A stretch of 64,000 bases of DNA. It comes from Sympetrum striolatum. Lineage: Eukaryota; Arthropoda; Insecta; Odonata; Libellulidae. Position 1 is the first letter of the stretch. The number at the start of each line of letters is the position of its first letter. Shown piece after piece: positions 1 through 10,976 of the stretch. A program made the position numbers and the translations under genes. The notes beneath the pieces are model-generated. The model saw only the letters and a program-made list of their open reading frames with translations, ran no database searches and was not told the origin of the DNA. The stretch is from the NCBI GenBank assembly GCA_947579665.1, contig OX388350.1:39465393-39529392 (forward strand), in the 5' to 3' direction.

Positions 1-1198
1 ACTGTGGATAGATCACGCGCCAATATTAATCTCTTTGATGATGCGGTTGTTTATGGGGTTTCCTTGATAACTCCGAGCTTCGCGTAAACACATCAAACGC
101 AATACTTGACGCATTTTTAAATAATTATGATTGCTCAAATTATCTAGCAAAAAACCGTGCTTCCAATTTCTATAAAAATGTATTCATTGGGAATGTACAA
201 CTTGTATAATAGTAATAATAATGAAGCGAGTCAATAAACCGATGCGTTATGATGAAATACTTAGGTTACCCCTGCTTAAGCTCAATAAAAGTAATGAAAA
301 AAAAAGAGGCTGGACACCCTCAAAGAAAAATGCTGCTATCGATTGATTATGCTCCAGTGAAGTAAATCAGCCTTTGAATGCAGCCCGACATAGCAATAAA
401 ATTAAATATACTATCTCACGACCTTAGTCATGGTGTTGTTAATGAGTGACATTCAAGTAAAGACTATGCGCCTTAGAAATTGAATTGCCAACTCCTTGAA
501 GTTTCATTCCTGGAGTTTTTCATCCCAAGAGTAGGAAATTACAGGGGATTCCGGCAGGTTAAGTTTAAATATTATTACAGCTACCATAAAATGTCTATTG
601 CTCGTTGATGAACAGTAAAAGTATGCCATGTGATCGCAATTGAATTATCTCTATTTATAAATGTATTTACAGATGACTTAAAAAGACTTTCTCGGCGAAA
701 TCATGGTAATTAGACCTCCTAAAAACTTCTGAAATGTTTCCAAATTTATTGTTATGAAGATGGAATGTAATTTATATTACTCACGATCAGGAGGATTGTC
801 GACCTAAAATAATAAAATAAAACAAGATTATATGACATCCATAAAGTATATTATTTTAATGTAGGAAAAAAATAAGACAAAAATACAAACTAACCTTTGC
901 TTCGGGCAATTTGAAATATTATTTATTCAGTTTTCACATACGGCATAGTGGCCAGTTTAAAGTGAAAATGTAACAGACGAGAAAAATAAATTATAATAAC
1001 ACTAACGCGATATAATTCTAGGTAGAATGTATTAAATAATATTGAGTTTATTTTCGTAAGAAGTGACACAAACAAAACACTCCTTGAATATAGCTACGGG
1101 TGAGCGGTGCCATTACTATGTTTGGATTACTGTTCTGAAGAGACGGCTAGATTGAACCTTGTTGAGATAAAGCAGGAGAAAAAACCCTCGTTATGAAA

Positions 1199-1245
1199 GG
1201 CGGGAGATTTTTAAAATCATCTTCCGATTCCGGGAGTCTCCCGCC
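1199..1245. repeat. Short hairpin repeat
   Basis: GGCGGGAGA (1199-1207) is inverted as TCTCCCGCC (1237-1245) around an AT-rich spacer. It is a GC-rich hairpin in AT-rich surroundings. It may be part of a short interspersed repeat, but no target duplication is visible. Confidence 0.4.
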
Positions 1246-1909
1246 GAAAACAGGAGAGTTGGCAACCCTACTTAAAATGCATCCGGATATTGCAATGAGA
1301 ATCACTGTATTATATTAGGAAACATTTATTTTGCGGTTGTTTGAGTCAGTTGACATTACGTCATGATAACACTTTATGGATAATAAACAAACAAATAATT
1401 TTGAACGTATTGTATACGAGGAAATCAAGGTGACCAAATTACTGATCTGCTTATCAAGAATTTTCATTATCTGCTTATTTTCGGTCGCTCTTGATCCTAG
1501 GCTATTTTCCATGCATGTTACTCATTGCCAATCTACCAAAGTAATTTACGTAGGATAGCGGAAAATCCCCTCGATAAATTTCCTTTGTTCACTTATATCA
1601 GTGGACAATGTTATCAAAACCTCTGCATCAGATATGAGAAGGCCTTCACAAATCAGTGTTTTTGTTTAGTTTTTCGTGACAGAGACCTCAAACCGGTACT
1701 GCCCCGACGAAACCAGTACATATGTCAACTTAATCTTAATTACTGAAAAGGTCGTCAATATTGTTTACCAAGCTGGGGTCTTCGGAGGACACTACAGTTT
1801 TTCTTTCATTTCTCAATTTTTTTGTGGCAATTTACTAAAATCAGGGTTTTTAAACTATATTTTGGCATATTTTGTATATATATTTTATTACTCTCCGACT
1901 AAGGGCTAA

Positions 1910-2027
1910 GGGGTCGTACACAAATTACGTAACGCAATTTGGGGGGAGGGGGAGGTCCTGCCAGGCGTTAAGTAGGGTGGGGTCGAAAATTGGAGAATTT
2001 TGCGTTACGAAATTTGTGTACAACCCC
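1910..2027. mobile_element. 118-bp MITE, Harbinger-like
   Basis: The terminal inverted repeats read GGGGTCGTACACAAATTACG on the left and the near-identical complement on the right, with homology over about 30 bp. Both ends are flanked by TAA (1907-1909 and 2028-2030). A 3-bp TWA-type target duplication with a G-rich terminus is typical of PIF/Harbinger MITEs. There is no coding capacity. The family assignment rests on TSD length only. Confidence 0.7.
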
Positions 2028-2468
2028 TAAGGATAATTCATCTTTTACAAGATTCTTTCTTTACTGTTATCATTACACAAGGGTGAATTCAACAAGTCTT
2101 TCGACAACTTTGTTACAAACATGGTTTCACATAAAAAGGATGCATTAAATATGAGCATAGATTTCTTTGGAGACTTGCAAATGCAATACCGCTTCTACTC
2201 CGTACCACTGAACAAATATGAAAGATAATCGTCACAGATGAAAGATGCACTCAACTGAGATCAATATTGACCAAGCATTCCGTTACGTTCTACGATAAAA
2301 CTCTTGTGGTAAAAAGCAATATCCAAAGCAGTTACTTTCCATCGGATGTTTGGAGGAAATGTATGTATATAACTGTTCATTCAATCTCAATTTATTTCAA
2401 AGATGAAAAAGTATGTATAAAATGTTATCGAGTTTTCAACTGGGTAAAGTAAATCGGAAAAAATGGGT

Positions 2469-2531
2469 TCACGGTAATTTGTCCCGTTGTCCCGGACGAC
2501 TGCCCCAGAACAACGGGACAATTTCCCGTGA
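2469..2531. repeat. Inverted repeat, 22-bp arms
   Basis: TCACGGTAATTTGTCCCGTTG (2469 on) is mirrored at 2510-2531 with two mismatches and a 19-bp GC-rich spacer. It could be a tiny MITE relic or a cruciform. I saw no clear target duplication. Confidence 0.5.
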
Positions 2532-4259
2532 ACTCTCCCTAACGACTGATCGCTCAAAAATATTTTTTTTTCTACATACTTCCTTATTCTACATAAACAA
2601 GTAAGTTTGAATTATATTAACAGGTGCAATCATACCTCCTGAGACAAAGTTCAGTGGTATTTACTGAGTCTGTTATAAGTATCTTATAGAATGATATACA
2701 AATGTTTCTAAATTTGAATTGGGAAATTAATGTAATCTTGCAGTAACGAGTTCCTTACTTCTCTTTCGACAACTGAAAGTTTTTTTTTCTCCGGGAAGTG
2801 CAGCTCATTTGGTGAAATATTGTTGGGACAGTTACATCTAAATCCTGTCTTTCATTTTAAGTATGTTTAAATGTAATATAAACTGGAGATCCTTCCTTTT
2901 TCTTATCACAGCGTGATTTGTTTTTAATTAATATTATGCATAATAATAGTTATGTTAATGAGCACTAAGTTATTCGTAAAAATGAGAAGGGTATGAGCAC
3001 TGTAATAGAAGTGCATACTTTTTTATGTGATAAACATAACTAAACTCGACTTTTTGTTCTTAAGATTTAAATTCGCCCTAATAACATTCGGAAGCTACAT
3101 CAGCAACTAGAAAATCCATGAAAACAGGTGTCAGCGGACAACATGCATCTAGCTTCACAAGAAGCTATATAATGCCTCGTGAAAACTTTATCTTTTATCT
3201 ACAGTAACCAAGGCAATCAAAAGGTCAAACTTTAGCTATGATTTCATAGTATCAGAAAAGATAGGAAGATACACAGCGCGTATGTCCTTCTTACCAGTTT
3301 TGCTGGCTTAAGGTTTTAGTTGGTGCTGTGTAAATCTAATCCAAATGGAGAACATAGTTTTGTCATTAATGGATTAAAATCCTAAAAAATCTAAAGTCTC
3401 CTGCGCGAAGTTTGATAGCCAATTTTTCATTTAGAGTTTATACTATTTCAGTAATGAATTTTTAGATCGAATCCGTTGATTATAGCTACACACCCAAATA
3501 ATTTTAAGGTTCACAGTGATGAAAGAGAACGCGGAATTAAAAATACAATAAAAATCTAGAAAATTATTCCTTCTGCACAAATTTTTCGGTTTTATTTCTG
3601 TGTGAAATTTACCCAGACACTTATTTCATTCTACAGATTAATCGACAGCTTGTTGTCGGTAGCATACTTTTATTTAGTTTGTAAGCCACTGAGTAATGCA
3701 GTTTCTAATCTGATCGCACAAATAAATAATAACTTGCTGTGCTATTGAGTACTTAATTTTAATTTAGGCGTGAATAATATAGAAATCGATTGCTTCTTCG
3801 GGGCAAATGACAAAGGCTGCTACATAATCGCATTTGAACCTTTGTAGCTAAATGATTTTGAGAAGGTGATTTTCCATTGACGATGACTGTCTTCTTTCTT
3901 AATCGTAATATTCGTCGTTTAAAGTTATTGACATTTTTATTCTAAAGTTTGCTAGTACAGCATTGTCATTACAACTTCCCAAATAAATGTATAAAATTTA
4001 ATAAAAATATTGTTAATTTTCAACATCTTTGGTCCCGTAATCCCTTTCCTTTTATATAAAAATAAATCGCGAAAATCCATCCCTACTATATGTTTAAATG
4101 GTTAAATATAGTTGCTAGCAAAGGTAAAAACAATATCCCAGCCAAATTCTAACCGATTTCTCATCTTTAGAAAAAATAATTTGAAGTATCTAAATTTGAA
4201 CTGTTTAAGACATTCGAACTAAAAACCAGTCGTTTCCTTCCCTTCTCTAGCAGTTGCAG

Positions 4260-6889
4260 AACACGGTGTCGATCTAGTCATCGATGTGACCGCTAAGAAC
4301 TTCTTCGGAGCCCGGCATGCGCTGGAGACCATATCTCAGTTGACAGTATTAGATGATGTTGTCGCTAATGGGGTAGTGATACCCACCAACGTCTTCCTCA
4401 GTGACGCTCCCAAGTTTCCCCACAGAGGAGTTCTTATCGACTCGGCGAGGAACTTCATAAGCATACCCCAAATTCTCAGGACCATCGATGGAATGGCGGC
4501 TTCAAAACTGAACTCTCTACATTGGCACATCACTGATTCCCAATCTTTCCCATTCGTATCAACGTCCCTACCTCAAATGAGTGCCTACGGCGCTGTGTCG
4601 CAGGAAAAAGTAAGTTGACAATTCCATGGGTACTTACTAACTACATGTAGTCTATCGTAGCTTACTCAGTAGTATACTGATGAAAAAGGTCATATTAAAT
4701 TGTCCACAACGTATCACACGCGGCAACTTCACTATCAAGAAGTTAGCTGGACTCGTTTAAGCTGAAGGTATCTAACATTAAGTTGCGGAGCTGTTAATTG
4801 TTTTACTAATTGAGTTCCCTTCATCAGATAATTTTCTCATAGCCAACATCGTTCCAGTCTTCGCGTTTGGTCAGTATGATTTTTCGTAATTCAAGGAACG
4901 AGTGGATTACAGCATTGATTGAATCTTGCAATTTGATACATGCCACTGATTTTTTAGTAATCTACGCAGATTTGCATAGATATGAGCTTCTCAAATATTA
5001 TATTATGACTGATAATATCACTATAAACCAAATTAATCATGAGGCAACTTTTAAGTGATTTGTGATAATTAATACGATTACAAAAAACTGAAATCTTTCA
5101 TTGAAACTCTTACAAATCAGTGACCCTAAATTTAAGTTAATCAATAAACCATTACGATATATGAAAATTAACTTCGCCCGTTTGAAATTAACGATATCTT
5201 TAAGATTCGTGTTGTAGAGATTAATAACAGCTATTTTAAGATGCATGCTGTATAAAAAAACCTGGTTTCTCATAAATTTAACATTTTCAAAATTGAATAC
5301 CGTGTACCAATTTTTCAATGCATCATCTCACTGCGGGGAAAAAGCAAATTTTCACTACCAGAAATGTATACTAATTGCAAACATTAAATCAGCGACTTAG
5401 CATTGTATCGGATGACAATTTTTTCGATTCCGGATTATACGAGTATAAGTAGATTTTAAGTAAGTACAGTAAGACCTCGTTGATTCCATTTGAGATTTTT
5501 GGTCATATTTTATTTGCATTCAATTCTAACAATGATGTTTTACTCTAATGTAATTTTTAGACGTGTTCAAAATCTCAAATTTAAAATCGGTTATTGATGT
5601 AATTTGTAGCTGACCCTCAGTTCTTTCCTTGAATCCTCTTTCGATAAAAACACGTGAATCGGTTTTCTTTCCAACATACTGTAAAAAGTCTTTAGTTATG
5701 AACAATTTTAAAAACAATGGATTTTAAGCGCAACTGAAGGATAGGGAATTTTAGCGGGTTATTTATAGAACGAAGCGACTGTACAATAGTTAATTTTTAC
5801 TAGTTGATTTAATTCGTGACTTTAATTCAAAGCTCCCATAAATCTGAAAAAACGAGGTTTTGCTGCAGTTTACATGTATTTACGCTTGCTTCCCTCTTCA
5901 AAAAGGTTTACACCCCTGAAGACGTTCGTAAGGTTGTGGAGTACGCAAGAGCTCGAGGAGTTAGGGTAATCCCGGAACTTGATGCCCCTGCCCACGTAGG
6001 AGAAGGATGGCAATGGGCCCCTAACGTCACAGTATGCTTCCATAGCGAACCATGGCAATCATACTGCGTGGAGCCACCTTGTGGCCAACTGGACCCCACA
6101 GAACCTGCCGTCTACCCCCTCCTCCACAACATCTACGAAGATATGCTCGCTCTCTTTGACTCCGACGTGTTCCACATGGGAGGTGACGAAGTCAACTTCA
6201 ACTGCTGGAACTCCAGTGCTCAGGTCGTAAACCGCATGCCCAACGGAGGCAGGTCGGAGAAGGACTTTATCAATATCTGGGCGGAATTCCAGAGGAAGGC
6301 GTATGCCGAACTCGTGTCAGCAAACCAGGGAAACAAACTTCCCGTAGCTCTATGGACCAGTCACCTTATTCAGGCTGGATCAGTAGGCCAAAACATTGAC
6401 AATGAGACGTACATCGTACAGATTTGGACCACAGGCCAAGACGCTGTCATAGGAGACCTCGTTAAAGGGGGATTCCGCATCATCATGTCCAATTACGATG
6501 CCCTGTACCTCGATTGCGGATACGGTGCCTGGGTTGGTACCGGTGTCAATTGGTGCGCGCCCTACAAGGGTTGGCAGGTTCAGTATGACAACAGGCCGTT
6601 GGAGTTAGTTACTAACCAGGGCGTCAGCCTGGAAAAGGCCAAGGAATTCGTTTTGGGGGCAGAGGCTGCTCTTTGGGGAGAACAGGTTGATGGAGCCGCG
6701 CTGGATGGTAAGATTTGGCCCAGAGCTGCTGCTATGGGAGAGAGGTTGTGGAGCGATCCGGATGAGGGATGGAAGGCTGCAGAGATACGTATGTTGAGGC
6801 ACAGAGAGAGACTGGTGGAAAGAGGAGTGGCAGCAGATTCCTTGGAGCCGCTTTGGTGTCTGCATAACCAAGGGAGCTGTTACTTGTGA
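4260..6889 (+). CDS. Chitooligosaccharidolytic beta-N-acetylglucosaminidase (GH20), 3' two exons
   Basis: Exons are 4260-4609 and 5906-6889, joined by a 1,296-bp GTAAGT...AG intron in phase 0; the stop is TGA at 6887-6889. The enzyme removes terminal GlcNAc from chitooligosaccharides after chitinase action, outside the cell or in moulting fluid. Visible GH20 motifs, in order, are FGARHALET, RGVLIDSARNF, LHWHITDSQSFP, the substrate loop PAHVGEGW, the catalytic Asp-Glu in FHMGGDEV, WTTGQD, SNYDALYLDCG, NWCAPYKGW, WGEQVD and the terminal PRAAAMGERLWS helix. The Val-Glu in HVGEGW and the Trp in NWCAPYKGW fit the chitinolytic insect group rather than N-glycan or lysosomal forms. Cysteines typical of the secreted family and N-glycosylation sequons (NVT, NSS, NET) are present. 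The first exon starts mid-protein in phase 1, so the N-terminus and signal peptide lie on exons to the left that I did not find. The catalytic domain looks intact. The intron contains nothing recognised. Confidence 0.95.
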
Positions 6890-6991
6890 GTTGGTTGTTA
6901 CGTTTGCCTTTTCGATCAAATCGAATGGCAAAGGAAGTTGTAACGCGAATGAGATATTTTTTCTTTGGCTGTGGAAATGTATTCTTTTTTA

Positions 6992-6997
6992 AATAAA
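6992..6997 (+). promoter_or_regulatory. Poly(A) signal of hexosaminidase
   Basis: AATAAA lies 103 bases after the stop codon in an otherwise AT-rich 3' UTR. It is the first canonical signal on this strand. Confidence 0.6.
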
Positions 6998-7572
6998 TTG
7001 CTTGAAAAGCAAGAATCGACGGCTCGTAACAAATATGAACACTGCTCAAACATCTTGTAGAGTTTTACCATAACAAATAGGGAAAATAAATTTAAGGAAA
7101 AGGTATCCTTAAACTGAATAAAATCACTTTCAAGGTCGATATATCCCACAGAAACAAATTCGAAAGCGATACCGAAACTACACCAGCTAGTCAAATATAT
7201 GTTAAATAATCAGGCGATATTTATAATTTAAGTAGTGAAATGATAAGTATTTGCGAAGTTTAAAATGATTTATTCAAAAGAAACAAAGAAATAGACATAA
7301 GTTTTACAAAAAACAGTATAACTATTTTTTGAAAGCTGTACTTTCTCTTTGTTTATTATGGAAATTTACCACGAAGCAAGGCCCAAGCAATGGTTTCTAT
7401 GTTATATTTCAACCTGAGCGATAGCGTCATAATGAAAAACCTCACTGAGATCAACTTCATTACAAGGGCGATTCCAGATTTTCTCGAAATTCTCGAAAAG
7501 TCGAAACGTATTTGATTTTTAAATACAAAATATGAATAATATGTAAAAAAATACAATAATATGTGCCGACTA

Positions 7573-8060
7573 TAGGGGCGTTCACACGTACGCTCTTTTA
7601 CGTGGGATTGGAACGGCACGCTCCAATCGCGCGGGATAGGAATGTCCGTGTGAATGCGATAGGATTGGACAGGATATGAATGCACAGTTTTATCGACGCG
7701 CCAGTCCCGTACGTTCCTATCCTGAGCTAATTTCAATTCGGACTTTCTTGTCGCGCGTGACTGACTAGATCCTACCCTTACGGTTCATGTTGAAAAAGTG
7801 AAAACTCTCTCAAGACCTTTTAAGAATTGTAAAAGTCCACGCGCCACGCCAGCAACGCGGGAAATAAGAAGTTTTTGACGTTCACACGGGCGATCCTGTC
7901 CTGTACGGTTTTAGACCGCGGGATGGAACGAAGGACAAGCCTTTGTCGATTTTAATCGACACGGGTTTGGAATTCCATACTCCCGGCCTGTGTCAAGACC
8001 GCGCGACTGGAACGTGCCGCTCCAGTCCCGCGCGACAGAGCGTACGTGTGAACGCCCCTA
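7573..8060. mobile_element. GC-rich foldback MITE, 488 bp
   Basis: The ends form a perfect 24-bp inverted repeat if the flanking TA is counted (7573-7596 and 8037-8060; TAGGGGCGTTCACACGTACG...). Imperfect inverted homology continues inward for about 60 bp or more, and the whole element is much more GC-rich than its flanks. The TA at each end suggests a TA target duplication (Tc1/mariner-like), although the GGGG-start TIR also resembles PIF/Harbinger. There is no transposase. The long reverse frame across its left half is a by-product of the palindrome. Confidence 0.75.
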
Positions 8061-9787
8061 AAAGGTTGAAAAGTGGTCAACTTCAAGAATTAGAGTTCAT
8101 TTAAGCTTTTACGGGCGGTAGTATTAAAACAGAATGATTAATTAATCGTGCAAGTGTGGTAATACGTTTACCATCCGAAAATTAGGATTTCTCTCACCAA
8201 AACTTTAGCCTTTACTGAAAAAATACCCTTGAAGATTAAAAATTAGTAGCGTAATTATTCCACTCACCTTTCCATTATGATTGTGATAATGCCCATAACG
8301 GTTGTGTAATGGAATCTGGCTTTCTCTTCATTAAAACCTCATTGCTGAAGCACAATACATAATTCAAATCATTCAAACAATTCAGACTTGGGAAATTGCG
8401 GGCGAATTTTGATGGTTCCGTATCTAGCCGCAAGGTGGGAACAGAAGTTCCTGCTACCTTTGAAATTAAAGTTATGATAGGTTTTATGATTACGAAATAT
8501 TTTTTCACAATTTCATGCACTACAACAAAAAAAATGAGAGGGAGTTTAAATGAGTGGTGTAATTCCCAAGTTTGCATTCATTCATGCTCATATATCATTC
8601 CATGTCATCCACTATTTCCACAGCTTCATTATTTTAGTTTTAGATTAGGTAATAACAATTGCATTTATTAATTTAAAAATTATGAATTTTAGATTTAGAA
8701 AACATTGCATAGCTGCTTAAATGGTATGATTGAATTGCTTTTAAATGGTATGATTGATTGATTGATTGAATTGCTTTACCTAATTTTTCAGGTCATCAAC
8801 TACTTATTCTCACTCTGCTGCACCACACTCTTGGGTGAGCCTTGGCTTCCTGCACTTATATTTGATCTGCCTTCCTGCCATTCTAATGCTTATTCTTCCT
8901 AACCTGCCATTCACTGGAGTCATCACATCATAGTTTATCATCTTATCCATATGCTTTGCTTTATTCACTCTTGCTACCGCTTGCATAACCAAGAATGCAA
9001 TCACCTCAGGGCATGTTCTAGTCCGCTAATATTTCCTCGCTTAATAAAGTATCCTAGCAACATCAATCATTTATTTCATATTCATTCATCATCCTATACT
9101 AGTAATTCTCTAAAGACCTCTGTTTATAAGAACCATAAATGTGCTCACAATTTTCACTAAACATTTTCATCAGCTTATAACCAACCAAATTCAATTGAGC
9201 TCACTGAGCTCGCCTAATTTAATAATCTTTCCAAAATATGTTTAATAATTGTGATTCAAGCTTTCGATATAAGTTATAGCTTTCTGTCACTGAAACAAAC
9301 AAGCATAATTTTGCTTGATACCACTTTCTAGAACACTTGATACTTTCTTTCAAGAGAGAAAGACTATTCTGGTTGTTAAATTACCATAATACTATCTTCC
9401 AAATAATTGAGGTGGCATAAATGAGAACAATTTGTGAATTATACAGAAGAAGAATTGCTGGTTGCAAAGAGATAGGTTTCTACTTGTTAGAAGTGTTACC
9501 ACTTCCACAAACCAAACAGGCGATTCTTGTTTACAATGAGAGTGAAATAAATAAGACATGTGCAGTAACTGAATCAGTTAATCATAATTGTTGTGATAAT
9601 GAATATAGAGAAGACAACCCAAAGAAATATTAGTAATTTTCATGAAGATTTCAGGCAATAATCTCAGACTTCTGAATTCATGTTTCTCGCCCTACAACAG
9701 AATTGATTATACCACAAATATGGGAGAATCTAAAAAAAAACTGCTGATTTAGCAGTGAAATTATGGAAGCGTATCAATTCTCCGCAA
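8061..9787. other. No gene recognised
   Basis: AT-rich intergenic DNA. The only structure seen is a small tandem repeat near 8717-8777. Open frames here are short and have no recognisable motifs. Confidence 0.5.
8717..8777. repeat. Two-copy tandem repeat with GATT expansion
   Basis: A 24-bp unit (TTAAATGGTATGATTGAATT...) is followed by a second copy in which the GATT step has expanded to several units. This looks like replication slippage. Confidence 0.6.
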
Positions 9788-10030
9788 GCAAATTCTTAAA
9801 AAAATGGACCACTCTAATGAATAAGAAGTTATCCAAAATTTATAGCAAAGTAACTGGTTCGGAATTGAATACAACACACTGAATTGTTGGAAATCTGAAG
9901 TTGAAAATAATGAGATTCAACATTTTAAAATTATAATATTATTACTTATTACATGCTGGGTTGGATTAATTTAATCTTAAATTTGATTAACTTCGGATTC
10001 ATTAGAGTGGTCTATTTTTGAAGAATTTGC
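9788..10030. repeat. Inverted repeat with 43-44-bp arms
   Basis: Arm 9788-9831 (starting GCAAATTCTTAAAAAAATGG) is inverted at 9988-10030 with a few mismatches, around a spacer of about 156 bp. The shape fits an old MITE or foldback. No target duplication was identified. Confidence 0.55.
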
Positions 10031-10264
10031 TTTAACTGAAAATATCACCAAAACAAAATTTAGTGTAGAAATTTGGTAGTTCTCATTTTCAGGAAATCTA
10101 ATCTTGGGATGATGTTTAACCAAACTGCTCCAAGTTCCAGGTAAAGTATGAAGTATTATAACTGAAAGACACAAGATAATAAATAAGAAACTTAATGTGG
10201 AATAAAATCATCAAGTGAAAGACATCTACATATTTAGCAACACTAAGTTTTTTGCAAATTCAAC

Positions 10265-10270
10265 TTTATT
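10265..10270 (-). promoter_or_regulatory. Candidate poly(A) signal of CNEP1R1
   Basis: AATAAA on the minus strand, about 0.7 kb past the CNEP1R1 stop codon. The intervening 3' UTR-sized region (10271-10976) has a 140-codon reverse open frame with no family resemblance, which I do not call. Confidence 0.45.
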
Positions 10271-10976
10271 GATATAGAATTGAAATAAAACAAGTATTTA
10301 CAAATTTCCGATACTATTTACACTCAATCACGCACTTTACACACACTTTCTCCATCGATGCCACTGCTTCCTATACACTCATTTTCCTTATCGTAGTCTC
10401 AAATAAGTAAAGACTCTGTGAATTCAAAATATACCATTTAAAAGGAAAATGCTCTAGTCCCCAGTCAATACAACATTAGAAGCAACCTTGCAGATATTTC
10501 TCAGTCAAAAAGTTACAAAGAGGCAGGATCATGGTACGATTGGTACACAGACTTGGAAGGCAAGAGATATTTACCAGAGCTTTGAGAACCGTTAATTTTC
10601 CCTTCCTAGTACCTCCAGCACCGACACTTTCAGGGAAACGATAGACAGTTTCTGTTACAAATGCACAACTCCCGTTGCACGTCGACAAAACTATTGGTTT
10701 CTTTCGATTTTCATACTGAATCACCAGCAGAGTACTTCTACAAAGCAGCAAAAGTGTGGTAACAGCATAAAAAACCCCAGACAGTTGGCAGCCGCTCCAT
10801 TCCTTTATTCGGAGAAGCTGTAAAAATGGTGACTGCAGCACCAGCAGGTACGTCATGATGTGCCACGAGGTATATGCTTGTGGCCCATTGAAGTTCAAGG
10901 TGAATAGGGTTTCTTTAGAGGTGGCTGAAAGGGAAGTTAGGGGAATGAGTCAGCCATGCGATGTGACGAGATGGGG

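Larger units (their letters stand above)
1..4259. other. Non-coding stretch upstream of hexosaminidase exons
   Basis: AT-rich sequence with no exon I can support. It probably includes the intron just before the first visible hexosaminidase exon, because that exon begins at a splice acceptor (position 4259/4260) in mid-gene. I looked for a GH20 N-terminal domain or signal-peptide exon and recognised none. Short palindromic repeats within it are listed separately. Confidence 0.5.

Noticed and set aside
7356..7736. 126-codon minus-strand open frame
   Set aside because: Its coding half is the GC-rich left arm of the 7573-8060 MITE; the frame is a by-product of that repeat.
10476..10898. 140-codon minus-strand open frame downstream of CNEP1R1
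   Set aside because: It lies in what should be the CNEP1R1 3' UTR, has no recognisable domain or signal, and no splice or start context to support it.
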